Of a stretch of DNA of 64,000 nucleotides, positions 7,428 through 14,503 are shown one piece after another. Below the pieces are notes generated by a model that searched no databases, was not told the origin of the DNA, and saw only the letters and a program-made list of their open reading frames with translations. The stretch spans positions 186,001-250,000 of the forward strand of contig CBDCFV010000004.1 of assembly GCA_965216425.1 (NCBI GenBank), read 5' to 3'. The position numbers and the translations under genes are program-made. Each line of letters begins with the position of its first letter. Position 1 is the stretch's first letter. The stretch comes from CBDCFV01 sp965216425. Lineage in GTDB: Bacteria > Chloroflexota > Dehalococcoidia > Lucifugimonadales > UBA3495.

Positions 7428-8579
7428 ATGAGGGGCCATATTCGCAAACGGGGAGAACGCTCCTGGTCGGCTGTAGTCGATATTGGTCATGACCCCAACA
7501 CGGGGAAACGGCGTCAAAAATGGATAACCGTTCAGGGGACTAAGCGGGACGCTGAACGGCGCCTAGCTGAGATCATCCATGACTTGAACACCGGCGGTTA
7601 CGTCGAACCGTCACGCCTCACCCTTTCGGGTTATCTGGATGAGTGGATGGCCGACTACGTTACCGGCTCAGTTAGGGGAACGACCGCCCGAGGTTACCGA
7701 ACAATCGTCAATCGGCTTAAGTGCTCGTTGGGCAACGTCGGGTTGACCAAGTTGAAAGTTCAGGATGTCCAACGGTACTACACTGCGCTGCGTCAAGAAG
7801 GCCTGGCAACCCAGACGGTGTTGCACCACCATCGTCTCCTCCATCAGGCCATAGCCCAAGCGGTCACGGGGAAATTGTTGCCAACGAACTTAATGGAGGG
7901 GGTAAAGCCTCCCAAGCTGGTCAAACCTGAACTTCGGATCCTCAAGGAGTCCGAGATTTCACGTTTGCTTCAGGCCGCTAAAGATACTGATTTCGAGGTG
8001 GCGATCTATTTGGGGCTTCATACAGGCTTGCGGAGGTCTGAACTATGTGGTCTGGTCTGGTCCGAAGTGGATCTTAAGGCCCGGACGTTGACGGTTCTGA
8101 GGACTATGGTATCCTTGACCGGAAACCCTGCGCATATTTCGGAGCCCAAGTCCCGTGCGTCCCGACGAGTCGTGTCCTTTTGGGATGAGACTGCAGCCAT
8201 GTTGCAAGAACGGTGGAATGTGGTAGCAAAGACCGAATCACCATTGGAAACGCAAGTTTGCGCCCGGATAGACGGTGCAAGGATGGTGCCTGACTCGCTC
8301 TCAAAAGGTTTCAAGGCTTTAATGGAAAGTTGTGGGATTACAGGTGTGCGTTTGCATGACTTGCGGCATACTCATGCCAGCATATTGTTATGCTCCGGGG
8401 TGCCTATAAACGTTGTGCAGGCACGGATGGGCCACGAAAGCATTCAAACGACGATTGACACTTACGGCCACTTGTTGCCGGCCTCGGACGCTCAGGCCGG
8501 TATGGTTTTGGAACAGCAGCTAAGGAATTGGCGTTTGCAAAATGTTAGCAATGATGGCCATATAACCCTTAATTCGTAG
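7428..8579 (+). CDS. int: tyrosine site-specific recombinase (phage/ICE-type integrase)
   Basis: 383 residues. The N-terminal AP2-like arm-binding segment (RKRGERSWSAVVDIGHDPNT, residues 7-26) and a core-binding SAM-like domain (about 62-165) precede the catalytic domain. Catalytic residues are visible: Arg in TGLRRSELCGL (about 202), the HDLRHTHAS box (His310, Arg313), MGHESIQTT (His336) and Tyr346 in TIDTYGH. The ATG at 7428 follows GTGAGGTGAGATC. The gene appears intact and ends 4 bp before a tRNA-Thr gene. Base composition is lower in GC than flanking genes, supporting horizontal origin. It would mediate integration/excision of an element lying upstream (leftward). Confidence 0.93.
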   Translation: MRGHIRKRGERSWSAVVDIGHDPNTGKRRQKWITVQGTKRDAERRLAEIIHDLNTGGYVEPSRLTLSGYLDEWMADYVTGSVRGTTARGYRTIVNRLKCSLGNVGLTKLKVQDVQRYYTALRQEGLATQTVLHHHRLLHQAIAQAVTGKLLPTNLMEGVKPPKLVKPELRILKESEISRLLQAAKDTDFEVAIYLGLHTGLRRSELCGLVWSEVDLKARTLTVLRTMVSLTGNPAHISEPKSRASRRVVSFWDETAAMLQERWNVVAKTESPLETQVCARIDGARMVPDSLSKGFKALMESCGITGVRLHDLRHTHASILLCSGVPINVVQARMGHESIQTTIDTYGHLLPASDAQAGMVLEQQLRNWRLQNVSNDGHITLNS

Positions 8580-8583
8580 CTAA

Positions 8584-8658
8584 GCCGGTGTAGCTCAGTG
8601 GTAGAGCAGCGGTTTCGTAAACCGCAGGTCAAGGGTTCGAATCCCCTCACCGGCTCCA
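8584..8658 (+). tRNA. tRNA-Thr (anticodon CGT)
   Basis: Cloverleaf read directly: acceptor arms GCCGGTG and CACCGGC, D-arm AGCTCAGTGGTAGAGC, anticodon stem GCGGT/ACCGC around loop TTCGTAA giving anticodon CGT, T-arm GGGTTCGAATCCC. CCA is encoded at 8656-8658. The adjacent integrase gene suggests this tRNA gene is or contains an attachment site. Confidence 0.95.
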
Positions 8659-8892
8659 GAAACAATTTCCGTCACTGGCAGGCGCCGATAGTATTTCGCT
8701 CTTCGCGATTAACTTACTGTCTCAACATTAAGCCCCTTCCACGGTAATACCTTCAGTAATCCATCACTCGGACGGATTTACCCCGCACACCCTGGCTTAG
8801 CTATTGCATCCGTAAGCAAGGCATGGAACCATTCCCGCTACCGAAGCCTACGTCAGGGTATACGGCCCCCGCATTTGGGTAGGAGAGGCCAA

Positions 8893-10554
8893 GTGGGAGA
8901 TGAAGTGAAGACAAAGGCTGAACTGCTGGCTGAACTCGAAGTCATGCGGCAACGTTTGGTCGAGTTGGAGCGGCCTGCCGGGGACTCCCTTGGAAGTTGG
9001 AAGCGTCCGCCGGAACATGAAGAGCACTACCGTGCGGCGGTCGACAATGTAACCGACGCCATTGTCATCAACGTGGGCACCACCCGGGTGTTCGTCAATA
9101 ACGCTTTCCTGTCCCTCCACAGTCTTGCGGACATGGCCCAAGCCGACGGCCTTGCCCTCGACCACTTCATCATTCCTGAGGACAAACCCTTGGTGCGGGA
9201 ACGCACCTTGGCCAGGGAGCGGGGCGAACCCGCGCCGGGAGTCTACCGGTACCGTATTCGCAGACCCGACGGCGAAGTCCGCACAGTCGAGTCGTCGGCC
9301 GTGGCAATCACCTTCGACGGTCAACCGGCAACCTTGGCAGTGCTCCGCGACATCACGGAACGGAACCAAGCCGAAGACCGCGTCCGCAGCTTGGCAGAGA
9401 TTGGCCGTATCATCAACTCCACCCTGAACATTGAAGAGGTGTACGAACCTTTCGCCCAACGCGTGCGCGACTTGATACCATTCGAGCGCATCGTCATTAC
9501 AATAGCCGACCCTTCTCAAGGAGTGTTCACCACCGCTTACGTAAGCGGTGGTGACGTGGCCCACAGGCGCGCCGGCGACATTGCCAACCTGTCCAGCTCG
9601 CTTACTCAGGAGGTTATCCGTACCCGGTCCGGGCTGATCATCCAGCCGAAAAACATGGCGGACTTGCAGCGGAATTTTGTTGCCCCCCTTCCCGCGTTCC
9701 AAGCCGGTTTCCGGTCGTTCCTTTCGGTCCCTTTGATATCCCACGATGAAGTAATAGGCGTACTCCACTTGGAGTCAACCAAAACGGAGGCCTACACTGA
9801 GGAGGACCTCAACCTAGCCGAAAGCGTCGGCGCCCATATATCCGGCGCCATCGCCAACTCGCGCCTTTTCGAACAACTGGAACTGGAACGCGAGCGGCTT
9901 AGGTGGCTGACGATGCAGGTCGTGTCCCAAGAAGAGGAGGAACGCCACCGCGTGTCCAGGGAGTTACACGACGAAGCCGGGCAAGCGTTGACTGCCCTCA
10001 AGATCAGCTTGGGACTGATACACTCGGATATACCGGAAGAACTGGGGCAGGTCAAACGCAGATTGGCCGATGCCGTCGACCTGACCGACGTTACCATGGA
10101 GAATATCCGGCTGCTGGCCCAAGGTTTACGGCCGCCGGAACTGGACGCCGTTGGACTGAACGGGACCTTGGAAGGATATTGCCGCGAGTTCGCCAGTCTT
10201 ACCAATCTATCGATTGACTATGCCGGAGTTGAAGCATCGGCGTTTACCGATGCGGTCAACATCTCCTTTTACCGGTTTCTCCAAGAGGCCTTGACCAATG
10301 TCGTTAAACACGCCGAGGCGAAACATGTGGAAGTCCGGTTGGACCAGAGTCCCACGACGATCAGCTTGGCGGTGGCGGACGATGGCCGCGGCTTTTCTCC
10401 CCAAGCCGTAAAGTCCGACTCAGGCAGAGCTAAAGGAATTGGGCTGCTGGGTATGGAGGAGCGTTTCGAGTTGTTGGGCGGCCAATTGGAAGTTGTGTCG
10501 AAGCCCGGCGCAGGCGCCCGCTTGGTGGCGCGGGCGCCTATGAGGGAGGGTTGA
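8893..10554 (+). CDS. PAS-GAF sensor histidine kinase (NarL-partner type)
   Basis: About 553 residues from the GTG at 8893, chosen because AGGAG lies 7 bases upstream; a TTG at 8875 would add 6 residues. An N-terminal coiled segment leads to a PAS domain (about 45-165, ending DITERNQAE), a GAF domain (about 165-325, with FRSFLSVPLISHDEVIGVLH), then a HisKA_3 dimerisation domain with the phosphorylated His in SRELHDEAGQAL, and a HATPase_c domain (EALTNVVKHAEAKHV, DDGRGFS, GIGLLGMEERFELLGG). There are no membrane spans, so it senses a cytosolic signal; the ligand is unknown. The response regulator gene overlaps its stop codon, so the two form a pair. Confidence 0.93.
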   Translation: MGDEVKTKAELLAELEVMRQRLVELERPAGDSLGSWKRPPEHEEHYRAAVDNVTDAIVINVGTTRVFVNNAFLSLHSLADMAQADGLALDHFIIPEDKPLVRERTLARERGEPAPGVYRYRIRRPDGEVRTVESSAVAITFDGQPATLAVLRDITERNQAEDRVRSLAEIGRIINSTLNIEEVYEPFAQRVRDLIPFERIVITIADPSQGVFTTAYVSGGDVAHRRAGDIANLSSSLTQEVIRTRSGLIIQPKNMADLQRNFVAPLPAFQAGFRSFLSVPLISHDEVIGVLHLESTKTEAYTEEDLNLAESVGAHISGAIANSRLFEQLELERERLRWLTMQVVSQEEEERHRVSRELHDEAGQALTALKISLGLIHSDIPEELGQVKRRLADAVDLTDVTMENIRLLAQGLRPPELDAVGLNGTLEGYCREFASLTNLSIDYAGVEASAFTDAVNISFYRFLQEALTNVVKHAEAKHVEVRLDQSPTTISLAVADDGRGFSPQAVKSDSGRAKGIGLLGMEERFELLGGQLEVVSKPGAGARLVARAPMREG

Positions 10555-11204
10555 TGATCCGCGTAATTGTTGCAGACGACCACCACTTGGTGCGCCAAGG
10601 CATCAGGATGCTGTTGGAGACTGCGGAAGACATAGAGGTCATAGGCGAGGCGCAGGACGGGTTTGAGGCGGTTGAATTGGCCGAGAAACTCATGCCTGAC
10701 ATCATGGTGATGGACATTTCCATGCCGCGGCTCAATGGCGTACAGGCTACGGAACTCCTCCGCGCTCGGGTACCCTCCACGCAGGTAGTCGTGTTGTCGA
10801 TGCACGCCGACGAGGCTATCGTGCGCCAAACCCTCCGCCGGGGCGCCAAGGCATACGTGTTAAAGCGCGGCGTCAGCGAGGAGTTGCTGCTGGCGGTGCG
10901 GTCGGCGAGCAAGGGAGAGACCTATCTCAGCCCACCCATCGCAAGTTCGATACTGGGCGAATTCTTGACTCTCTCCGACACTTTGGAGGAGTCAACTGCC
11001 TTCGAACGATTGACTCCCAGGGAGCGCCAGGTACTGCAGCTTCTGGCGGAGGGCCATACCAACAACTCTATCGCCTCAGAGTTGGTCGTCACGGTGAAGA
11101 CAGTGGAAAAGCACCGGGCCAGCTTGATGTCGAAGCTGGACATCCACGACATCGCCGGCCTCGTTCGCTACGCTATCAAGCAAGGGCTGGTGGCGGTAGA
11201 CTAG
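10554..11204 (+). CDS. LuxR/NarL-family response regulator
   Basis: 216 residues. Receiver domain (1-120) with acidic pocket VADDHH, phospho-acceptor Asp54 in MVMDISMPRLNG, and Lys about 104 in AYVLKRG. Output domain (about 145-210) is a LuxR-type helix-turn-helix: LTPRERQVLQLLAEGHTNNS followed by VKTVEKHRASLMSKL. The ATG at 10554 overlaps the kinase stop (TGATG), implying coupled translation and a stable kinase-regulator ratio. Its targets may include the 40-bp motifs found downstream at 11238 and 11885, which is only a positional inference. Confidence 0.94.
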   Translation: MIRVIVADDHHLVRQGIRMLLETAEDIEVIGEAQDGFEAVELAEKLMPDIMVMDISMPRLNGVQATELLRARVPSTQVVVLSMHADEAIVRQTLRRGAKAYVLKRGVSEELLLAVRSASKGETYLSPPIASSILGEFLTLSDTLEESTAFERLTPRERQVLQLLAEGHTNNSIASELVVTVKTVEKHRASLMSKLDIHDIAGLVRYAIKQGLVAVD

Positions 11205-11238
11205 CAGCCCAGCTATTGGCCAGTCTCCTCAGCGGATT

Positions 11239-11278
11239 ATGGGGTGTTTTTATCCCCGATAGTAGGGTGTTTCCCCAT
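11239..11278. promoter_or_regulatory. 40-bp duplicated palindromic motif, copy 1
   Basis: Begins ATGGGG and ends CCCCAT, with inner blocks TTT, CCCC and AGTAGGG. It matches copy 2 at 28 of 40 positions, with the matches concentrated in those blocks. It lies 160 bp upstream of the small open frame at 11360 and just after the LuxR regulator gene, so it may be an operator. Confidence 0.5.
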
Positions 11279-11359
11279 TACTTGCCTCCCCATTTGGCCT
11301 CATCATATACACACGGAGGGTGAACCTCACTTGTAGAGAACAAGACGGAGGAGACCGCA

Positions 11360-11428
11360 ATGATCCGAGACTTTGAGTGGCTTCACAACTGGAAATTCCC
11401 TACTTGGGCCCCCATCGGTCCGGCCTGA
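11360..11428 (+). CDS. possible 22-residue peptide
   Basis: ATG preceded by CGGAGGAG at good spacing, a stronger ribosome site than most genes here. The peptide begins MIRDFEWLHNWKFPTW and ends APIGPA; it is rich in aromatic residues. No family is recognised. It lies between the two copies of the 40-bp motif. It could be a leader peptide, a small membrane-associated peptide, or chance. Confidence 0.35.
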   Translation: MIRDFEWLHNWKFPTWAPIGPA

Positions 11429-11885
11429 GTAACTGAACAAGGCAGGTGCAAGGGCCGGTGGGGGCGCCATCAGTTTCGAGGCTCTGTATTCCACGAAAAT
11501 TGGGAAAGGAGCAGGTTGATGGTGAGGGATTTCAGACGCAACGAGAATTGTTTGGGCCTCCACTGATGGGGCTACGGGGTGAGTGAGCCGACGGGGCTCA
11601 GGTCGGTGGAGGCCATCACCAAAACAACGGCGCCACTATTGGAAATACTCCATAGTAGAGTTTCCAGGAAGTTCACCGGCATCGTCTTACAAGCGGATTG
11701 ACGCCAAGAGCGAGAAGGTGACTCCGGCCAAGACAGGTAAGTAGATGGCGCCGTTGGATGATAGCTGGGCACAGCCGCAAGGTTGTGTCCAGCTTCTTTT
11801 TTGCGACAGGGTGCCGCCAAGGCTTGTATATCGTCCCGTTAAACAGCAGTCCGGATGCCACGCCGCCGGGCATAGACCCACCAGA

Positions 11886-11925
11886 ATGGGGCATTTATTA
11901 CCCCCAAAGTAGGGAAAGCCCCCAT
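11886..11925. promoter_or_regulatory. 40-bp duplicated palindromic motif, copy 2
   Basis: Begins ATGGGG and ends CCCCAT around CCCCCAAAGTAGGG. It lies about 60-100 bp upstream of the receiver-protein gene at 11988, a normal place for an activator or repressor site. Confidence 0.5.
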
Positions 11926-11987
11926 AGTTTTCCTCTTATGTCGACTGCATATTATGTATTGTAAAACATGGGTGGGAAGGTAACGCC

Positions 11988-12443
11988 ATGACGCCAAATA
12001 ACGTCGCCGCCAACAACAAGCAAGCGTTGCGGGTATTGCTCATAGACGAGAACCCCGTGTTCCTGCGGGCGGCAACGGCGTTTCTTCAACGCCAATCCGG
12101 CTTCGTCACCCTTCGCACCGCCGCCAGGATGGAGGCGGCCTTGGTGGGTGCACGAGACTTTTGTCCGGCAGTGATCGTCATCGACCCGTACAACTCCAAC
12201 TTGCAAGGGCTTGGCGTCATTCCACGTATACGGACCGTGTTGCCGCAAGTGGGGATCGTGGTTCTGGCGCTCATAGACTCGGCCACCTACAGGGACGCTT
12301 CTCTTGCCATCGGCGCAGACTGCTTCGTGTCCAAGTCCAACATGGCCGCGGACCTGCTTCCGGCGATACACCGCGCGGTTCGTGGAGGCGGAGATCCGTC
12401 CCCCGCAGCTGTGGCTCAAATGGTCAGGGCAATGGCTGCGTAG
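11988..12443 (+). CDS. stand-alone receiver-domain (CheY-like) protein
   Basis: 151 residues, one receiver domain. Visible landmarks are the acidic pocket (VLLIDENPVF), the phospho-acceptor Asp in VIVIDPYNSN, and the conserved Lys in CFVSKSNM. No output domain follows; the tail (GGGDPSPAAVAQMVRAMAA) is short. The ATG follows GGTGGGAAGGTAACGCC. It may be a phosphate sink or adaptor working with the kinase encoded upstream; that link is inferred from position and the shared 40-bp motif. Confidence 0.85.
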   Translation: MTPNNVAANNKQALRVLLIDENPVFLRAATAFLQRQSGFVTLRTAARMEAALVGARDFCPAVIVIDPYNSNLQGLGVIPRIRTVLPQVGIVVLALIDSATYRDASLAIGADCFVSKSNMAADLLPAIHRAVRGGGDPSPAAVAQMVRAMAA

Positions 12444-12524
12444 GCCCTGCCCTCGCGCAGGCGGGGGTGAAAACACCGGTAACACTGTCCTTGGTCAACA
12501 ACCAATACGGGAGGAGGGGCTGTT

Positions 12525-13073
12525 ATGTACAGAGATTTCGACAATGACTTCAACCTTATAGATTATTCCATTGGAGAATGGTTCCACTGGACGGAACAAG
12601 GCGATGCGTCGGCCAAGCGTTGCGACAAGATACTCGTGCCATTGGACCGCTCTTTCGATGCCACCGAACGTGCGCTCAGAGTTGCCAAAGAGATGATGGC
12701 GCCTGATGGGGAGGGGATTCTGTTGCATGTCATTCCCCCGCAGAACGCCAGGATGTCGGGGCTTGGGTACATGTCGGCACAGGAAATGGAGAACACGGAA
12801 CGGTCCCGCGCCTTGGGATTTTTGAGCTATTTCGCAAACCGCATGAACCGCGGTCCTGGTGATTGGCGTCCCGAGGTAGTGGTGGCAAGCTCAGTCGCAG
12901 CAGGCATCCGGGAGACCGCAATTCGGGAGGACGTGGACGTCATCGCCATGTCCACCCACGACCGCCGGGGGCTGGCCAAGCTCATCAAGGGGAGCGTCTG
13001 CGAGAAGGTGAAGGAATTGGTCCCGCACCAGGTCAGGGTTGTAAGACCTGTCAGGGAATTGGTGGCCCGGTAG
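12525..13073 (+). CDS. universal stress protein (UspA family)
   Basis: 182 residues with a strong GGGAGGAGG ribosome site before the ATG. After a 30-residue N-terminal lead the Usp fold begins (CDKILVPLDRSFDATERALR), continues through LLHVIPPQNAR, and ends with the phosphate-binding type stretch DVIAMSTHDRRGLAKLIKGS followed by VCEKVKELVPHQVRVVRP. The G-2x-G-9x-G(S/T) ATP motif is only partly kept (RRGLAKLIKGSV). Usp proteins respond to stress or starvation. The gene follows the receiver-protein gene by 80 bp and may be co-regulated. Confidence 0.88.
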   Translation: MYRDFDNDFNLIDYSIGEWFHWTEQGDASAKRCDKILVPLDRSFDATERALRVAKEMMAPDGEGILLHVIPPQNARMSGLGYMSAQEMENTERSRALGFLSYFANRMNRGPGDWRPEVVVASSVAAGIRETAIREDVDVIAMSTHDRRGLAKLIKGSVCEKVKELVPHQVRVVRPVRELVAR

Positions 13074-13161
13074 TCCCGTCGCCTTTCAGATTACATGTCA
13101 GACCCAGGGACGTTGACGGGCGACTTTCGGAACCCATAGCCAGCAGACAGCGAGGTATGAA

Positions 13162-13371
13162 ATGGTACTGTTGGAATCGCCGCCCATTGCACTCGAGTTT
13201 CTGGAACAGATTATGACCAAGGTTGAGGATGCCGCCCCAGTGGCCGTACAAGTGGAGATGGACCCCGAGGATGCGGCGCCCGTCGCCGTGGAGGTTGCTC
13301 ACTGGTTCTACGGGGTGCCCTGCGCCGGGGTTAAATACTACTCCTTTCAAAGACGCCCCATGACACCGTAA
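13162..13371 (+). CDS. small hypothetical protein with an internal DAAPVAV repeat
   Basis: 69 residues from an ATG with GAGG 6 bases upstream. The middle contains two near-identical acidic/hydrophobic units (EDAAPVAVQV and EDAAPVAVEV) separated by EMDP. The underlying DNA has diverged at third positions, suggesting selection for the peptide. No domain is recognised and the C-terminus (FQRRPMTP) is unremarkable. Real but small gene, or a chance frame; position in the stress/signalling cluster slightly favours real. Confidence 0.4.
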   Translation: MVLLESPPIALEFLEQIMTKVEDAAPVAVQVEMDPEDAAPVAVEVAHWFYGVPCAGVKYYSFQRRPMTP

Positions 13372-13706
13372 CAGCCGCAACCATCGGCCATCAGACTCAC
13401 TATTGACGCAGGCTCCCGCTAACCCGGCAATCTCTCCCCTGACCAAGAACCCGCGCAAAGACGAATTCCGGTCAAAAAACGTCGATGAACCATACGGCTC
13501 AGAGTGGTACCATGCTAAGGTTAACCCCAGCAAAACGCTCTGAGCCGCGTCGGCGGGAAGGTCGTCCAAGCCCGGGTTATTTTTTCGAGGTCTGACCAGC
13601 CCGGACTGGCGAGAACAGGCAGGTTCCCAACCCCCTTTGATTGTCAGCCCTGCACAACCCGTGATACGGCTTGTTGAGCCAAGATTACACACATCTGGGA
13701 GGGAGC
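13372..13706. other. intergenic, nothing recognised
   Basis: No supported gene, strong hairpin or repeat seen. The promoter for the GYD-domain gene at 13707 probably lies in its last 100 bases. Confidence 0.4.
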
Positions 13707-14009
13707 ATGGGTTTATATGTTATGTTAAGTACGCTGACCGATGAGGGGCGCAGAACGGTCAAGGAACGCCCGGCAAGGATAAAAGAGGTAAATCGGGAAG
13801 TAGAGTTGATGGGCGTACAGGTGCTGGCCCAATACGCGACCCTGGGGCCTTACGACTTCATCAACATTGTGGAAGCCCCGGACACCGCAACTATAATGAG
13901 AGTTTCGGTGGAGTTGGGGTCTCGTGGCACCATGCAAGTGACTTCCTTGGCCGCCATGAACTTGGAGGACTACATTGCAATGGTGGCGTCGCCGTCATCC
14001 TTCCAGTAA
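13707..14009 (+). CDS. GYD-domain protein
   Basis: 100 residues from the ATG at 13707, which follows GGGAGGGAGC; an upstream in-frame start at 13671 lacks a ribosome site. The sequence MGLYVMLSTLTDEGRRTVKE, the GVQVLAQYATLGPYDFINIV segment (which contains the G-x-Y-D signature) and the PDTATIMRVSVELGSRG stretch fit the GYD family, small ferredoxin-like-fold proteins of unknown role. The end overlaps a possible start of the next frame. Function cannot be assigned beyond the family. Confidence 0.85.
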   Translation: MGLYVMLSTLTDEGRRTVKERPARIKEVNREVELMGVQVLAQYATLGPYDFINIVEAPDTATIMRVSVELGSRGTMQVTSLAAMNLEDYIAMVASPSSFQ

Positions 14010-14409
14010 ATCCGCCGATCCTGCTGTGACGCAACCACGGGCACTTTCCGGCAAACAGGTGTTATACTTGCACCGCCTTTTATGGGCGATACAGGAGCAG
14101 GCTAGGCTTGGTGTACCTTTGGCGTTCAACCTCAAACGGGTTGGCCCACTGGACCAAATGCCGGTGCATCCTGAAGATTTTGTCGCAAGGAGCACATCCG
14201 GGTTGAGTGACGATCTTACCGGAAATCCAACCAAAGACGAACGTTGTTGGTGCGGCCACTTGAAGCGTTGGCATCACTGGATGGGCATTTGCCGGTGGTG
14301 CGCCAAGTTGGAACTGCGCCGCCCGCAAATTAACTACATGCCCAGGCATCCTTTCTCGGTGCGAATACCCGACAAACTGCGAAATACCCCGGACATACTG
14401 ATCCCTTAA
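13975..14409 (+). CDS. hypothetical protein with C-terminal Cys/His cluster
   Basis: Up to 144 residues; the start is uncertain because the first ATG overlaps the GYD gene and no clear ribosome site is seen (a GTG at 14026 is an alternative). The C-terminal part contains CWCGHLKRWHHWMGICRWC, a likely metal-binding cluster (C-x-C-G-H ... C-x2-C). The middle (VLYLHRLLWAIQEQARLGVP) is helical. The gene ends 25 bp before a strong terminator, which supports a transcribed unit ending here. No family recognised. Confidence 0.55.
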   Translation: MQWWRRRHPSSKSADPAVTQPRALSGKQVLYLHRLLWAIQEQARLGVPLAFNLKRVGPLDQMPVHPEDFVARSTSGLSDDLTGNPTKDERCWCGHLKRWHHWMGICRWCAKLELRRPQINYMPRHPFSVRIPDKLRNTPDILIP

Positions 14410-14433
14410 CCCTTCCAGGGGTCGTTTATGTGC

Positions 14434-14468
14434 AAGTCCCCTCTCCTGTCGGGAGAGGGGACTTTTTT
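14434..14468 (+). terminator. rho-independent terminator
   Basis: Stem AAGTCCCCTCTCC with GGGAGAGGGGACTT around a TGTC loop, followed by a T-run. It closes the signalling/GYD transcription unit and separates it from the convergent amidase gene. Confidence 0.9.
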
Positions 14469-14503
14469 GAGACTGGACGCCGGATCCGTATACGGGAGTT
14501 GCG

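Larger units (their letters stand above)
11205..11987. other. long regulatory interval between response-regulator genes
   Basis: 780 bp with no large gene. It holds two copies of a 40-bp palindromic motif (11239-11278 and 11886-11925) and a 22-codon open frame with a strong ribosome site (11360-11428). Other open frames here on the minus strand lack start signals and are regarded as chance. Confidence 0.6.

Noticed and set aside
8584..8658. Search for a second tRNA-Thr fragment marking the far attachment site
   Set aside because: No matching stretch of the tRNA 3' end was found by eye in 1-8580 or just after 8660, so no attL/attR pair is claimed.
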